Source: Hippophae tibetana
Lineage: Eukaryota; Streptophyta; Magnoliopsida; Rosales; Elaeagnaceae
Assembly (NCBI GenBank): GCA_037013495.1
Contig: CM072805.1
Span: 18,564,669 to 18,628,668, forward strand
Length of the DNA: 64,000 nucleotides
Direction: 5' to 3'
Below, one piece after another: positions 24,367-36,635 of this stretch (position 1 is the first letter of the stretch; every line of letters begins with the position of its first letter). A program made the position numbers and the translations under genes. The notes under the pieces are model-generated. The model worked only from the letters and a program-made list of their open reading frames with translations. It made no database searches and was not told the origin of the DNA.

Positions 24367-27114
24367 ACCCCCCTCAAACTCAAGGTGGATGTGAGACCAA
24401 CTTGAGGTTGTCAACCAAATTACGAGTGCGTCCTTTGGGAAGTGCCTTAGTGAAAATATCTGCAAGTTGATCGTTGGAGGAAACGGGGAAAAGCTTGAGA
24501 GCACCATGGATAAGATGAGAGCGAATAAAGTGACAATCAATCTCGATGTGTTTAGTCCGTTCATGGAAGACATCTTTGTGAGCAATATGAATGGCACTCT
24601 AATTATCACAATAAAGGGGAGTTGCAGAAGATGTGGACACACCCAAATCCTTAAGGAGCCATCGTAGCCAAATGAGCTCAGATGTGGTATCAACAAGAGC
24701 ACGATATTCTGCTTCAGTACTAGAGCGGGCCACAAAGGTTTGCTTCTTACTTCGCCAAGAAATCAAAGAAGTACCAAGGAGAAAGCAATAACCTGTAGTG
24801 GACCTGCGATCAGTAGGATCTCATGCCCAATCAGCATCAGAGAATGCACGAAGTACTAAAGGAGACTGAACTGAGTAGAAAAGGCCATGAAAGATAGTGC
24901 CTTTCAAGTATCGTAGAATACGCAGAACAACAGCATAATGAGTCGATCGTGGAGCAGACAGATACTAGCTCATCTGATGAACAACATAAGAGATGTCTGG
25001 ACGAGTAACTGTAAGATAAACTAGACTGCTAACCAATCGTTTATAAAGAGAGGCATTAGACAATGGTTGTCTCTCTGATGGTGTCAGATGCGTATTAAGT
25101 TCAACTGGAGTGTCAACAGTCTTGCTGTCAGTGAGTCCAGCTTGAGATATGAGATTAGATGCATACTTTGCTTGAGTAATGTAAAGACCATCTGTGGAAC
25201 GAGTGATCTCAAGACCCAAGAAATAGCTTAAATGTCCAAGGTCTTTCATCTCAAACTGTTAACTAAGAAAATCCTTGAGTTCTTGAATGCCACTGAGGTC
25301 ATCACCAGTTATGATCATATCATCCACATATAGAAGAAGCAAAATGGTGCCTTTATCATTGCGACGAAGAAATAAGGCAGAATCATAAGGACTGGCAGTG
25401 TAACCCAAGCGACCCTTAGAAGCTAACTGTTGTACCCGAGAGGATGAGGCATGACCAAGGCGAGAATGCCAAAGTGCGAGAGAAGGTAAGGAAGAAACTA
25501 CAGCAGTTACAGCAGCAACAGAGGCAGGAGCAACAGGTGGAAGATGAAGATTGTTTACGGGAAACATACGCCCGACCCTAGGACCGGTCCCAAGCTCTTG
25601 CCCCATCCTCGGATCCTGCACAATACACCCAGAATAGTCAAAAATAAGGTGATATCCTAGTTCAACTAATTGTCCCACAGAGCATAAATTATAGGATAGG
25701 TCAGGTACATGGAAAACCCCAGGAACAGAGAGGGTAGAGGTCGAAACAAAACCTAGACTATTCCCATGAATGGTGGAACCATCATCTATATGAATATTAA
25801 GGGGATGTGGTGCAGGGTCAAGTTTGGAGAATAAAGATGAGTGAGGTGTCATGTGATTGCAACATGTAGAGTCAAAAAGCCAAGTTTGAGACTTACCGGG
25901 CAAAACTGAGAGGGTAGTGGAAAGAGATGCATTACCAGCCATTTGAACAGCCTGAGTTATGATCTTCTGTAGTTCAATAGAGGAGAGATTGATAGTGGAT
26001 TCAGAAGACTGGGACTCTGCTGAACTAGAAGGCATCAACGAAGTAGGCTCAGTATTAGCAACATCAGCAGTAGATTTGTTGCGACGGTAGCAAGTCTCAA
26101 TGGTGTGGCCATGACGCTTGCAATAATTGCAGAACCTTTTATTGCTCTGCCTGCAACAATTGTAAAAGCCAGAGGAATCACCTGATTGCTGAGGTTGTTC
26201 AATGGCAGGAGTAGGAGGAGTAATAGCCAAAACATTGAGCTTATTTTGGGCTTAAAGGGTTGCAAGTCGAGTTTTTTCTCTAACCAACTCATTTACAGCA
26301 GTATCAAGAGAGGGAGGAGGACTACGATTAAGAAGCTGACCTCGGATTGGCTCAAATTCCTTGTAGAGTGACATCAAGAACTCATAGAGACGAAATTCAT
26401 CCCTAATTGTAGCATATTGCTGAGCATCTGTTGAGCATGCCCAAATTGGATCACAAAGGTCAATTTGGTCCCAAAGGAAGCAAAGTTGATCAAAGTAGTC
26501 ATTGATAGATTGCCCTGGTCCCTATTGCAGTTTATGCAATTCAACTATTAGTTGATATTTCATGGATCCGTGAGTAGTGGAGTACCTTTTGGTCAACATA
26601 TCCCATGCTGATTTGGCATCATCAAAGCTGCCTAACAGATTGGAGATAGATGGAATGGAAGTATTCCGAATCCATGTGAGGATTATGTGGTTGTGACTAT
26701 CCCATTCAATCATGCGACGAAGAAAGATAGCATCTTCTTCACTTGCTCCTTTATCAGGAATAATAATTGCACCAGTACAATAATGCCAAAGCATACGACC
26801 CTTAAGAAAACTGTGCATAGCTTGAGACCATGACAAATAATTCTTAGTCCCCTCCAATATAGTATTGATAGGACAAGAAAAAAAATTATCCTTTTTATCC
26901 ATTTGAAAACACAATATGCAAAAACAGACTGCAAAAAAGAGATCTACGCGAACAACTGGGTAGGGTGAACCTGTAATGCAAAAATCCGGTCAGATCGGTT
27001 CGGTGACGTCAGTTGGAGGTGATGATGACGTCAGCCCTACGCAAGTACTGATGACATCACGAGTAGAGCGCGGCGCTTGGCACGTCAGATCCACGCGCCG
27101 TGGCTGTTGGAGGC

Positions 27115-27350
27115 GCGTGAGGGCGCGTATGGAGTCTGATGACTATGATACTTACACGGTTGTGTAGATCCGGTCTAGCCGATCACAGTGGTATTTGCTG
27201 ATAGTTTGTCGGGTTAAGATTAACGGCGGCGGCGCGTGAACGCTGTGCAGATTGGTTGTGTGGCGCGTGAGGGAGCGTGCGGTGTCCGTTGGTTGCGATA
27301 TTTCCACGGTTGTGTAGATCCAGTAGACGGTCACAGTGGTATATGCAGAA
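27115..27350. repeat. Tandem repeat (about 150-bp unit) in copia leader
   Basis: Two units share GCGTGAGGG near their start and ACGGTTGTGTAGATCC followed by TCACAGTGGTAT near their end (27157-27172 and 27306-27321 for the first of these). The unit lies between primer site and gag and is markedly GC-rich compared with the surroundings. Confidence 0.7.
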
Positions 27351-27583
27351 AAAATTTCAAAACAATATGCACGACGACGGCGGTGGTTGCAGTTGTTTGT
27401 GTGGTGCGGAACTCCTTAACAACGGCCACTGTAATTCCGGAACCTAAGGACAACGGCTGAAAGACGTCGGAGGTTAAACGGTGAATGATTGCAGCGGCTA
27501 TTGTGACAGTGGAAGCTATAAGGGTTGAATAACACCAAAAAGAAAACACTGCTAGAAAGACAAAAATAGTGGCTCTGATACCG

Positions 27584-27735
27584 TGTTATAAATACTTAAT
27601 GATTGTATTATATTCTATAAATAATTGAATATACATGATGCCTTTATATAGGAGTTACAAGTAAACTAAATATGTTTAAAATAACTATATATAAATATGT
27701 CAGAAATAAAAAGATATACATTACAGATATACATT

Positions 27736-27773
<38 letters not shown>

Positions 27774-27798
27774 TATATTACTAGATATACCTTAAACA
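27584..27798 (-). repeat. 5' LTR of shortened copia element
   Basis: Same sequence as the other LTR but longer because of an AT dinucleotide run of about 16 units near 27740-27770. The primer site complement (GGCTCTGATACC) lies immediately left at 27571-27582. AAAC follows at 27799-27802. Confidence 0.9.
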
Positions 27799-27802
27799 AA
27801 AC

Positions 27803-28150
27803 ATCAATAAAAAGAAATCACATAACAAACAAGAGACAAAATCATTATAATAACCGGAAGGAAAATTCAAAGAGCCTTAGAATTCTTAGATGAAACTAGT
27901 AAGTTAAGAAATCCAAAATCTCAATCAAGGGAAGCCACAGAGAATTAAACACAAATCTGACTAATATTCCTCTAAATTCTAAAATTATAGTGAACGTAAA
28001 AAAACCTACAAAGCATCGAGACTAGATGCTAGATCCAAAATTTGTGCGAGGATGACTAGGAGGCAACAACAAGGAAGGCAGACAAACGAGCAACTCAACA
28101 ACGATGGTATGGTAGACAAACGAACGACCGATCTTCTTCTTCATAAGTGA
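27803..28150 (-). mobile_element. Possible LINE-like or processed retroposon, 5' part (minus strand)
   Basis: It continues the sequence interrupted by the copia element. On the minus strand it begins GAAGAAGATCGGTCGTTCG and passes through short Leu/Val/Ser-rich reading without a recognisable domain. It could instead be the 5' untranslated exon of an unrelated dead transcript. Confidence 0.3.
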
Positions 28151-29564
28151 CTTTGTTGCTATCTAAAATAAATAATTTTTTACTTGGATAAAGCTTTTTT
28201 AAACTTAACTATATGCTTACCCAAATATGAAATTTAATCTAACCTTTGAATAAGTGGATCCTACATTTTAATAAAAAAAATATTCAAATAGTATATTTAT
28301 AATAATTAGTTAATTCATCTATTTATTTCATGCCATAAATAACGGTATCATATAAATGAGTTATTTAATGCTCAAATAAATTTAAATAATTTTATATGAT
28401 ATTATTGGATACAAATATCATTGAAGTATATAAATTTATTATTATTGATTAGATTTTTTTAAAATTTAAATATCCAAAAATATATTTATAACATGTAGGT
28501 AGAATTGAGTAGTATAGTGTTACTATGAAGTATTTTTTCACTAACTTATATCCATATTTGTACCTATATCAATTATGATGTAATATAGGATTAAATATTT
28601 TTAAAAAGTGAATATTTTATTTATTTTTAAAGTTATTTAATTATAATTGATATGAATATAAATTTAAACTTAAATAGTAAATTTTGGTTATATATTATAT
28701 TTTGTCATTGAAGCAATATTATTCAGGAAGGTAATAAGGGAGGGAGGGAGGGAGGGAGAGAGAGAATTTGTATTTTTTTTGTGCTGAATAACTTTTATTA
28801 TTTTATTGGCAAAATAATGTTTTAGAATAATTGCAAACAATTTTTAAAAATTATTTTCTAATCATCTGGTTGAACTGGCCATTAGTTTTCGAAATTTTCA
28901 ATTGAGATTTGGATGGTTTTAATGAAGTTTTAAAGTATAAGAATATTGATAGATTTTTACAGTTAAAAATATATAATAAATTTTTATTCATTCTTCTCTC
29001 AGCTCCAAATTTTTTTATAAAATTAAAAGAATTTATTTATTTATTTATTTATTTCTCTAACATTCTCTCTGATTTCAATTATTATCAATATATATATATT
29101 TATAAAGTCCATGAAATAAAATGCAATACAACCTTTTTCTGTTACAAAATCTAAAAATTCTTCAAAATTTCATATAAATCTTTAAAATTTATAACTCTAT
29201 AAAAATTCATCAAAATTCTAATTAAATAAGACAACTTAAAAAAATATAAATGAAATATAAAATAAGAAAATCCATTTTATATCTCTAAACACAACCTGTA
29301 CACAATACACATAAAATACAACAGTTACAAGTGACTGATCATCAATAGAACTCATAGGAAATGCACCAAATGCTTCAAAAAGATCAGCAAAATGTTCCAA
29401 AAATTCATTAAATATTTTTATCATAGGATTAAGGAATTGCTGGATCCATTCGCAGCACCAAGCATTACGAGTAAATTATAATTTCACTAACGAAACTTAA
29501 TAAAGAAATTTCAGGAACCACCACTATTACAAAATATGTACATGTAAAATAATTTAAATCATGC
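28151..29564. other. AT-rich gap with microsatellites
   Basis: Holds a GGGA tetranucleotide run (about 28738-28761) passing into GA, an ATTT run (about 29034-29053) and AT-rich sequence. A 62-residue minus-strand frame at 29236-29424 (FNEFLEHFADLFEAFGAFPM) has no family I recognise. Nothing else is supported. Confidence 0.5.
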
Positions 29565-29831
29565 CTGTTCCATGAGTTCTCTAACATCTCTTCCCTCTTT
29601 GTTGCTGCGTGCGGCACCTAACTCAACACCTGAGACCCTCTCGGCAAACTTCAAAGTACTGATGATAGTTTCAGAATAGGACTCTATATATATATATATA
29701 TGTCAGGATTCAACTGTACACATAAGGGTTTTTGCTTGACCACCTATCCAGATCCAGAGGAAAAGTGAATAAGATGGTGAAACTTGTCGGTAGAGATGTC
29801 CTGAATAAAGGATGACTTAAGTGCGATACAT
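29565..29831 (-). pseudogene. KIN-14 kinesin motor-domain fragment
   Basis: On the minus strand the sequence reads GGQAKTLM, then VQLNPD, then TLKFAERVSGVELGAARSNK and EGRDVRELMEQ. This is the C-terminal end of the motor domain and neck region of KIN-14 (minus-end-directed) kinesins. A weaker match to the preceding SKLTQLLQSSLG block lies right of it. The reading frame shifts near the LNPD block, and a run of TA repeats replaces the residues expected before YSET. The fragment ends ATGGAACAG followed by GCATGA, where a GT donor would be expected. No other kinesin exon was found nearby, so this is an isolated, dead piece, probably carried here by duplication or capture. Confidence 0.75.
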
Positions 29832-30521
29832 TATGCGATACGTATTGTAACATAGTAGACCAAAAAAATAAGTTTAAAAACATACCTAAAGAACTTTGAA
29901 GGACTTGAGTTAATTTGCTATTTCTTCTCTGTCAAAAGTTTGGAAGTAATTCAATTCTAGAGTTAGGCTCGAAGTAATGGAGTTGGGATACCAAGCAATT
30001 CCTCGAAGCATTAATGTTTTGATTAATATAGTAATCCTTAGAAATATATTTCATTAAATCTGTGGACATTGTTTGTTGCACGAGTTTATAAATAATTCAA
30101 TTCATATTAATTTCCAGTTCTTCAATTTCTATTTTAATGGTTTTATATACTTTCTATTTAGTAATATACTTGATCTACAAATTTACAATTATAATCAATT
30201 TTCGGTTCGTTTCTAATTATCACATTTTACTAACAATTCTACTAGACACTTAAAATTAAATTAGTATATATGATTGAATTTTCAATATTAAAACTATATA
30301 TGTAAAATGATTTTTTAATCTTAAATTAAAATAATATCTTATAATATAGAAAATAAATTATGTATTAATTTTATAAATAAAACTATTTTGATATGTACTA
30401 AGTTACATAAATAAATTATATTATTTTAAATATAAATTATTTTAATAAAAATGTTTCGTTATTACACAATAAACAATTTATTAGACTATATATAATATAT
30501 AATTTATCACAAAGAGTAATT
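29832..30521. other. AT-rich gap without recognisable gene
   Basis: No open frame with a known domain and no terminal repeats were seen. It ends at the TAATT target duplicate of the next element. Confidence 0.5.
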
Positions 30522-30808
30522 TGCTAGGTATAGTGTAGGGAAGGAGATAGAGAATACTAGAGAAAGGGAGGTAAAATTGCAATATATTTCTTGTTATTTA
30601 ATTCTTGCATTGAGTCTAGTTATATAGCCTCAAATTACAAGGGAATATCTTAACTAATTCTAACATTCTAATCGAATTAGTGGTCCCCTTCTTTGTCTTG
30701 TGCCTCTACGCCCACATACGCCTAACAACCACTCAGCATTACATCTATCCAAGCCACGAGTGTTGCGCCTAGCTACGCCCACGAGTTGCGCAGTTGTTGC
30801 ACATATCA
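30522..30808 (-). repeat. 3' LTR of old gypsy element
   Basis: Starts TGCTAGGTATAG and ends CACATATCA. It aligns with 34583-34877 throughout, sharing the block AATTGCAATATATTTCTTGT. Confidence 0.85.
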
Positions 30809-33800
30809 TTCCTTCCTCCTTTGAGAATCCTTGTCTGCAAGAATGAACTCAGGGTATGTCTATGAAAAGCGCCACTCATTTTCCCATGTGGCTTTTTTTG
30901 CTGAAATGCCTAGCCATTTGACCAAAATTTCAACTTTAGGTCGATATTTTTTCTTTCTGTACTACACGACGAGCTAGTATGACTTCTGGTTGAGGCATAA
31001 CTATGGCGTGATCGAAGTGTACCAGTAATGGGGTGGAGTATGGGTTGACGAATCCAACATGTTTCTTCAATAAGCTAACATGGAACGCATCATGTATGTG
31101 GGAACCGATAGGGAAAGCCAATCTATAAGCTACAGGTCCTACTCATGGAATAATTCTGTAAGGTCCAAGGAATCATGGAGCTAGTTCTCTTAATGAACAA
31201 AAGGCCACTGAGGTTTATCTATAGAGTTGGAGCTTTAGATACACACAATCCCCTTCCTGAAAACACACCTCTCGTCGGTGCTTGTTAGCTTGACATTTCA
31301 TACGATTATAGGCCTATAGCAAGTTGTTCTTCAATTCTCTTAGAAGAATGTCCCTGGCACGGAGGTGCTCATCAACAATTGGAACCTGAGCCATTTTTGG
31401 AACATATGTCAATAAGTGTGGTGGTGGAGTGCCATAAACTGCCTCAAAAGGAGTTATCTTTGTTAAGAAATGGATAGAAGTGTTGTAACTATACTCAGCC
31501 CATGGAACCCACTTGATCCACTTGTGTGACTGATCCCTAGTAAAACGATGCAGAAATTGTTCGAGAGTGAAATTTATTACCTCAATCTATCCATCTGATT
31601 AGGGATGATAGCTAGACCTTATGCATAATTGAGTTCCCTACAATTGAAATAATTCTTGCCAGAAGAAGCTGACAAACACATTATCTCAATCACTGGCGAT
31701 GGTGGTTGGCATACCATGCAGGCGCACCACGTTGGTCATAAATGCTTTGGCCATAGTGGTAGATGTGAATGGGTGTTTTATAGGGACAAAATGAGCATAT
31801 TTAGTCCAACGGTCCACGATCACCATTATGATTGTGTACCCTTTTAAGGATGGCAGCCCTTCGATGAAATCCGTTGAGATGTCAACATAAACCTTACTTG
31901 GTATGGGAAGGGGTTGAAGTAAAACTGCTGGTTTCACGCTTTCAGTTTTAAACCATTAGCAAGGCTCACACTGTCTTATAATTTTTTTTAACAATTGGCA
32001 CAACTTTGGCCACACAAAGAATTGTTTGATGTGGGAGAGGATTTTATGGAACCCAAAATGTCCCTGAATTGGTATGGAATGGCAATCAGCTAATATCTAG
32101 GGTATAAGGGAAGAATTAGGGCTCAGATATACCTTATTATCCTTGAACCATACTCCATCTCGTTGAAGCATTTTATGAGCAGCTGTAGGAGACGATTTGG
32201 CTAGCAAGTCTGCATAGAATGGGTCTTGTTGTACTTCCTTCTGAAGCTATGGCTACCAATCTACATGTGGTTAGGATATACTTAAGAAGTGGAACTTCAC
32301 CACTGGTGAAAGAGAGTCTACTCCCTTGTTTTCCTTCCCATGTTTATATTCAATTTCATAATCATATCCAAGGAGTTTAGGTAGCCATCATGCTTGTGCA
32401 GGGGTGGTAATGCGTTGTTCCAATAGGTACTTAAGGCTTCTGTGATCGGTGCATATGGTAAAGGGTTTTCCCATTAAGTAAGGGTGTCATTCCCTCATGG
32501 CTTTGATGATAAACAACATTTCTTTTTCATATGTTGATAAAGCCTATACTAATCCCTTTAGGGCTTGACTAAAGTAGGCAACTGGTTTATTTGTTTCGAT
32601 CAGGATGGATCCCGATCCAATTCCACTCTTATCACATTCAATCACAAACTATTGAGAAAAATTAGGAAGGCTCAAGACTAGTGGGGATGTTAAAGCTTCC
32701 TTTAGCTGCTTGAAAGCCTTATTTGCCCCCTTATCCCAATAAAACCCTTCTTTACCCAACAAACGAGTTAAAGGATCTACTATGCTACCAAAATGGAATA
32801 TGATTTTTTTGTAATAACCAACTAACCCTAGGAATCCTCTCACTCCTTAACCATATTCTCAATTTCTGTTTTCTGATAATAAGGATAATGATATGGCCTA
32901 ACATTGATGGGACCTGCACTTGGTTTTAGGGATATACGATGATCTTATAGACGTTTAGGTGGAAGGCATGTAGGGAGCTCAAATATGTGTGAGAATTCAG
33001 CTAGCAATTGTCTCATCTTAGGAAATGTTAGGTTTTTGTAGGACTATCATAGGCATTGATAGGCACAATTTGGAAAAAAAATTGATATTTTGCAGCTCAC
33101 TACATTCTCTATTAGTTAAAACTACACTGTGGGTTTGTCGCAACCTCTAAAATGTATGGCTGGCTCCTCCCTCCTTGAAATTGAGGGTAAGCCTTCTGTA
33201 GTCCATCTTGATTGGGCCAAGGGTCTCCAGCCATTAAACCCCGAGTACTACTTGATAGGTTGCCACTAGTAGCATATAGTAATCAGCAGAAATCAGATAC
33301 TCTTGAATAGAAAGAGTGAGGCTACTACATTCTCCAATACACTCTATCTTTTCACGATTGGCTACCATAACTTCCCGCCTCTTACTCTTAGTTATAGTTA
33401 AGAAAAACTAAGAAACCAAGGTTTGGTCAATGAAGTTAGGGTGTTACCCCCGTTTATCAAAACTATCACCTTTCTATTTCTTAACCTTCCCATCACTCTG
33501 AGTGTTTGGGGATGGGTGTTACCTATTATAGCATGGAATGAGATCTCTGGCACCAAATCTTGAGGCTCTTGCTCAAGAAGTACTTCTTTTGGAGTTTCTA
33601 GGGGTTTTTGAGGAAATTCTTCAATCATAAATAGTTGTGGTCGTGCACAACGGTGGCCTGCTACAAATTTCTCAATATAATAGTAACATAAGCCTTTGTC
33701 TATTCGTTCTCGGGCTTCTTGATTGTTAATACATCTAAAGGTCAATGGTTGGGATGGAATGGAACACTGTTAAGGTGGAGGTCCTAACACACCCACAATG

Positions 33801-34582
33801 GTGTTGGTTGTTGACTTTGAAGGTATTGCATAAGGTAGATATCGTGGATTTTGAGTAGACTTCTTTGCAAGAAATTTCTTTCCTTAATTAGCCTAGCTAC
33901 CCAATGGCATCATCCAATGTCCTAGGCTGCTTGATCTTAACATCAAGAAAATTTTCATCTATTAATCCACCTATGAAGCATCCGATAAAGAACTCTTTTG
34001 GTAGGCTATCCACCCTGTGAAAGAATTTCTCAAAAAATTCTTGGTATGTTGCTACACTTGTAGTATGTCTCAGGAGAGTTAGAGCTTCTGAAGGGTCTTC
34101 ATAATCAATTGGTCCAAATCTAAGTTGAGCAGTGTTGGTGAATTCTTCCCACATGAGTGATCCATGAAACTTGGTCAGCCACTGATGCCATTGCAATGCA
34201 ATGCCTTCCAGATGGAAGGAAGTAAGTTGTTCTTGCTGGTCTGGGGTGATGTTAGTGAATTCAAAATATTGTTCCGCCTTATAGATCCAACCTGTAGGAT
34301 CCCTACTAAAAAATTTGGGAAATTATAGTTTCAAGTGAGGGTGAGGGTTATCAGTGCTTAATAATGAAGTATGGGCGTAAAGGATCATCGCTTGCAAAGG
34401 GGTTGATATCTAGGTGGCTACGAGTACACGCAAAGGTTGCAACTCGGTGAGCATAGCCTACAAAATGAAACTAACTTTATCGAAGCTTGTTTCATGTCAA
34501 CTTAGAGCTTTCATGACATCATTATGAAACTCAACATTCGATTTTCCTTGGGTATCCATGGCTCAAAAATCTTTGATATCAC

Positions 34583-34877
34583 TATTAGGTATAGTGCAGA
34601 AAGTGAGGAAGTAGATAGAGAAAATCAGAGAGAGGGAGGGATAATTGCAATATATTTCTTGTTATTTAATTCATGCATTGAGTCTAGCTATATAGCCTGA
34701 AATTACAAGGGAATATCCTAACTAATTTGGACATTCTAACTGAATTAGTGGTCCCCCTCTTCATCTCATGCCTTTGATCCCACATGCGTCCAAAAACCAC
34801 TCATTATTACGCCTATCCACGCCCATGAGTGCAACACCTAGCTGCTCCCACCAGTTGCAAAATTACTTCCCGTATCA
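34583..34877 (-). repeat. 5' LTR of old gypsy element
   Basis: Collinear with the left LTR and ends CCCGTATCA. TAATT follows directly. Confidence 0.85.
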
Positions 34878-34882
34878 TAATT

Positions 34883-36600
34883 ATAACAATTCAATGCAAT
34901 ATTGTCCTATGCAATTATACTTATCAATTATTATATACAATATGACCACCTAACATAACTACCTAAAGCCATGTTCTATTGGTGTGAAAATGCCCTAGAT
35001 TATAGCCTAATTCAAATTCAATTATGTTTTAAAACAAATCGCGTGTCGAAGTTATTTTATGTAGATAAAATGACATTTTTCCCATTTACTTAATAAATTA
35101 TATTGGGCTTTGTGATTTCAAATCCCATTTTTCATGCTTAATTGGTATTTCCTTCTCACTATATCTCTCATTCCTTTTAAATTTCATTCTCTTGATTTTT
35201 CTTACTCATTTTTGATGATTTTTTGTTGAATTTCTATGCTTTTTTGTTGAGTTCTTGTTTTCCCTTCATTTGTCAAAAAAATTTGTTTGATTTTGTTGAT
35301 TCATTCATCTCACATCTAGTATATTACATTTTTTTTGTGATTTTGTGTGTTTTTTTGTGTTTTTTTTTGTTTTCATTACTTACTAAGGTAAGTTTTTAAA
35401 ACTTATGTGCTTCATCGGTTTCTATTTGTATTCTATACGTGCGTTTCATATATATATTTCATTTTTCTAATTTGATATTTTGTTGTCATTATTTTCAGTT
35501 ATGCTTGTTGAAGGGTAATCAATACGAATAAGTTTTGTTCTCTTTTTTTGTGTTCTATGTTTTTATTTGGATTTTTTTTAAGGGTGTCTTATTATTTCTT
35601 GTTTTTGTTTTGAATTTTTCATGTTTATAGTTGTTTTTACTTTGAATGTTAGCGTATTTTTTTTATCTCTGGTAATGTTTTTTCCATTTTTATGGTTGTT
35701 TTTTTTCATTTTATAGTTGTTAATTTATTTGATATTATGCATGTGAGTTACTTTGAAGTTTTATGTGTTAGGATTTAAGTTATTGTGTTTAATGCTTTAT
35801 TCATTTTATATGCGGTGTATTACCTTATAGATTAGTTTTATGTTCTGAAAGTTTTGGTTCTTTTTATACATTTTGAAATATTTGTTTTGTTTCTTATGTT
35901 TTATTTGATATGGAGTTTTATACATAATTAAAATTATCAAATATGATTTTATTGTAGAATATATAACAGGAAAGGTATTGATACTACTTTAACAAATCAA
36001 CATAAAAAGACTAGTCATTTGTGGAAGATGATGTTAATGAGGTTCAATTTCTTCTTATAATTTCTTTAAATAATATATGTAATATCTTCTTCAATTGTAA
36101 ATGGTATATGGCTTGAATGTACGTTGTTACATTGTATTAGAATTTTAAATAAGAAGTTACATTATTCTTTTTTTGTCTTCATTGTTGTTTGTTTTTAAAA
36201 ATATTATATATTCTCTAGCATGTTTTACACATCTTACATTATGTTGCAATTAAGTTTAGATTTTATAATCTTTTGTATGGTATTTTCGTATGAAATTTTG
36301 ATATGTTTTGAATGTACGTTGTTACATTAAAGTAGAATGTTAATGTAACAAATTTAAGTGTTTAGTTTTGTCTCATTTTTATTTGTATTCTAAAATAGTT
36401 TATATTTTTTAGTTTGTTATGTACATGTACGCTATTCTTTCTTATATTTCCTCTATGTGTTTACATTATTGTATATCATTAATGCAACAAGTTACATTAT
36501 ATGTGTTGTTCATTTTTAACTATGTTATAGTTTATTATATATTTTTTAGTATTAGATGTATATCTTACATAGTTTTTCTTTCATTTTTAGGTTTCATACT
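34883..36600. other. T-rich non-coding stretch, probably left part of the Mutator-like element
   Basis: Long T-rich and TTTTGT low-complexity sequence occurs at 35180-35760. From about 36115 half-motifs GTTACATT and GTACGTTGTTACATT begin to appear, the same motif family that fills the Mutator-like element further right. I could not place the element's left end. Confidence 0.45.
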
Positions 36601-36635
36601 TCCAAGATAATATATCTTTTCCTAACTTTCTTGGT

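Larger units (their letters stand above)
24179..27798 (-). mobile_element. Ty1/copia element, internally shortened, minus strand
   Basis: A 3.6 kb copia element with short LTRs (188 and about 215 bp), flanked by AAAC on both sides. From right to left: 5' LTR, primer site GGTATCAGAGCC, a GC-rich leader with an internal tandem repeat (26940-27560), gag (26920-26040) with zinc knuckle CNYCKRHGHTIETC, protease-like WLFDSTCCNHMTPHSSLF, a GAG-pre-integrase block LALWHSRLGHASSS, then directly reverse transcriptase C-terminal blocks (LLLLYVDDMIITGD, MKDLGHLSYFLGLEITRS) and RNase H (to about 24370). The integrase core and the first half of reverse transcriptase are absent, so it is non-autonomous. It has a handful of further breaks. 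LTR differences outside the AT microsatellite are about 7%, suggesting a few million years. Confidence 0.9.
30522..34877 (-). mobile_element. Ty3/gypsy element, old and broken, minus strand
   Basis: A 4.36 kb element with LTRs of 287 and 295 bp flanked by a perfect 5-base duplicate TAATT (30517-30521, 34878-34882). The polypurine tract (AAAGGAGGAAGGAA on minus) lies beside the left LTR, and a primer-site-like TGATATCAAAG lies beside the right one. From right to left: gag (34200-33900, MQWHQWLTKFHGSLMWEEFT), a zinc-knuckle and protease region (33750-33400), reverse transcriptase tail (MRGFLGLVGYYKKIIFHFGS, near 32840), RNase H-like stretch, integrase core (YVDISTDFIEGLPSLKGYTI, 31940-31690) and a C-terminal DAFHVSLLKKHVG block followed by a chromodomain-like end near 30880. 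The central reverse transcriptase is missing. Many breaks. LTRs differ by about 15-17% by eye, so this is one of the oldest LTR insertions here. Confidence 0.88.

Noticed and set aside
29236-29424. Minus-strand frame FNEFLEHFADLFEAFGAFPM as a further kinesin exon
   Set aside because: It does not resemble the KIN-14 sequence that follows the motor, and no splice signals link it to the motor fragment.
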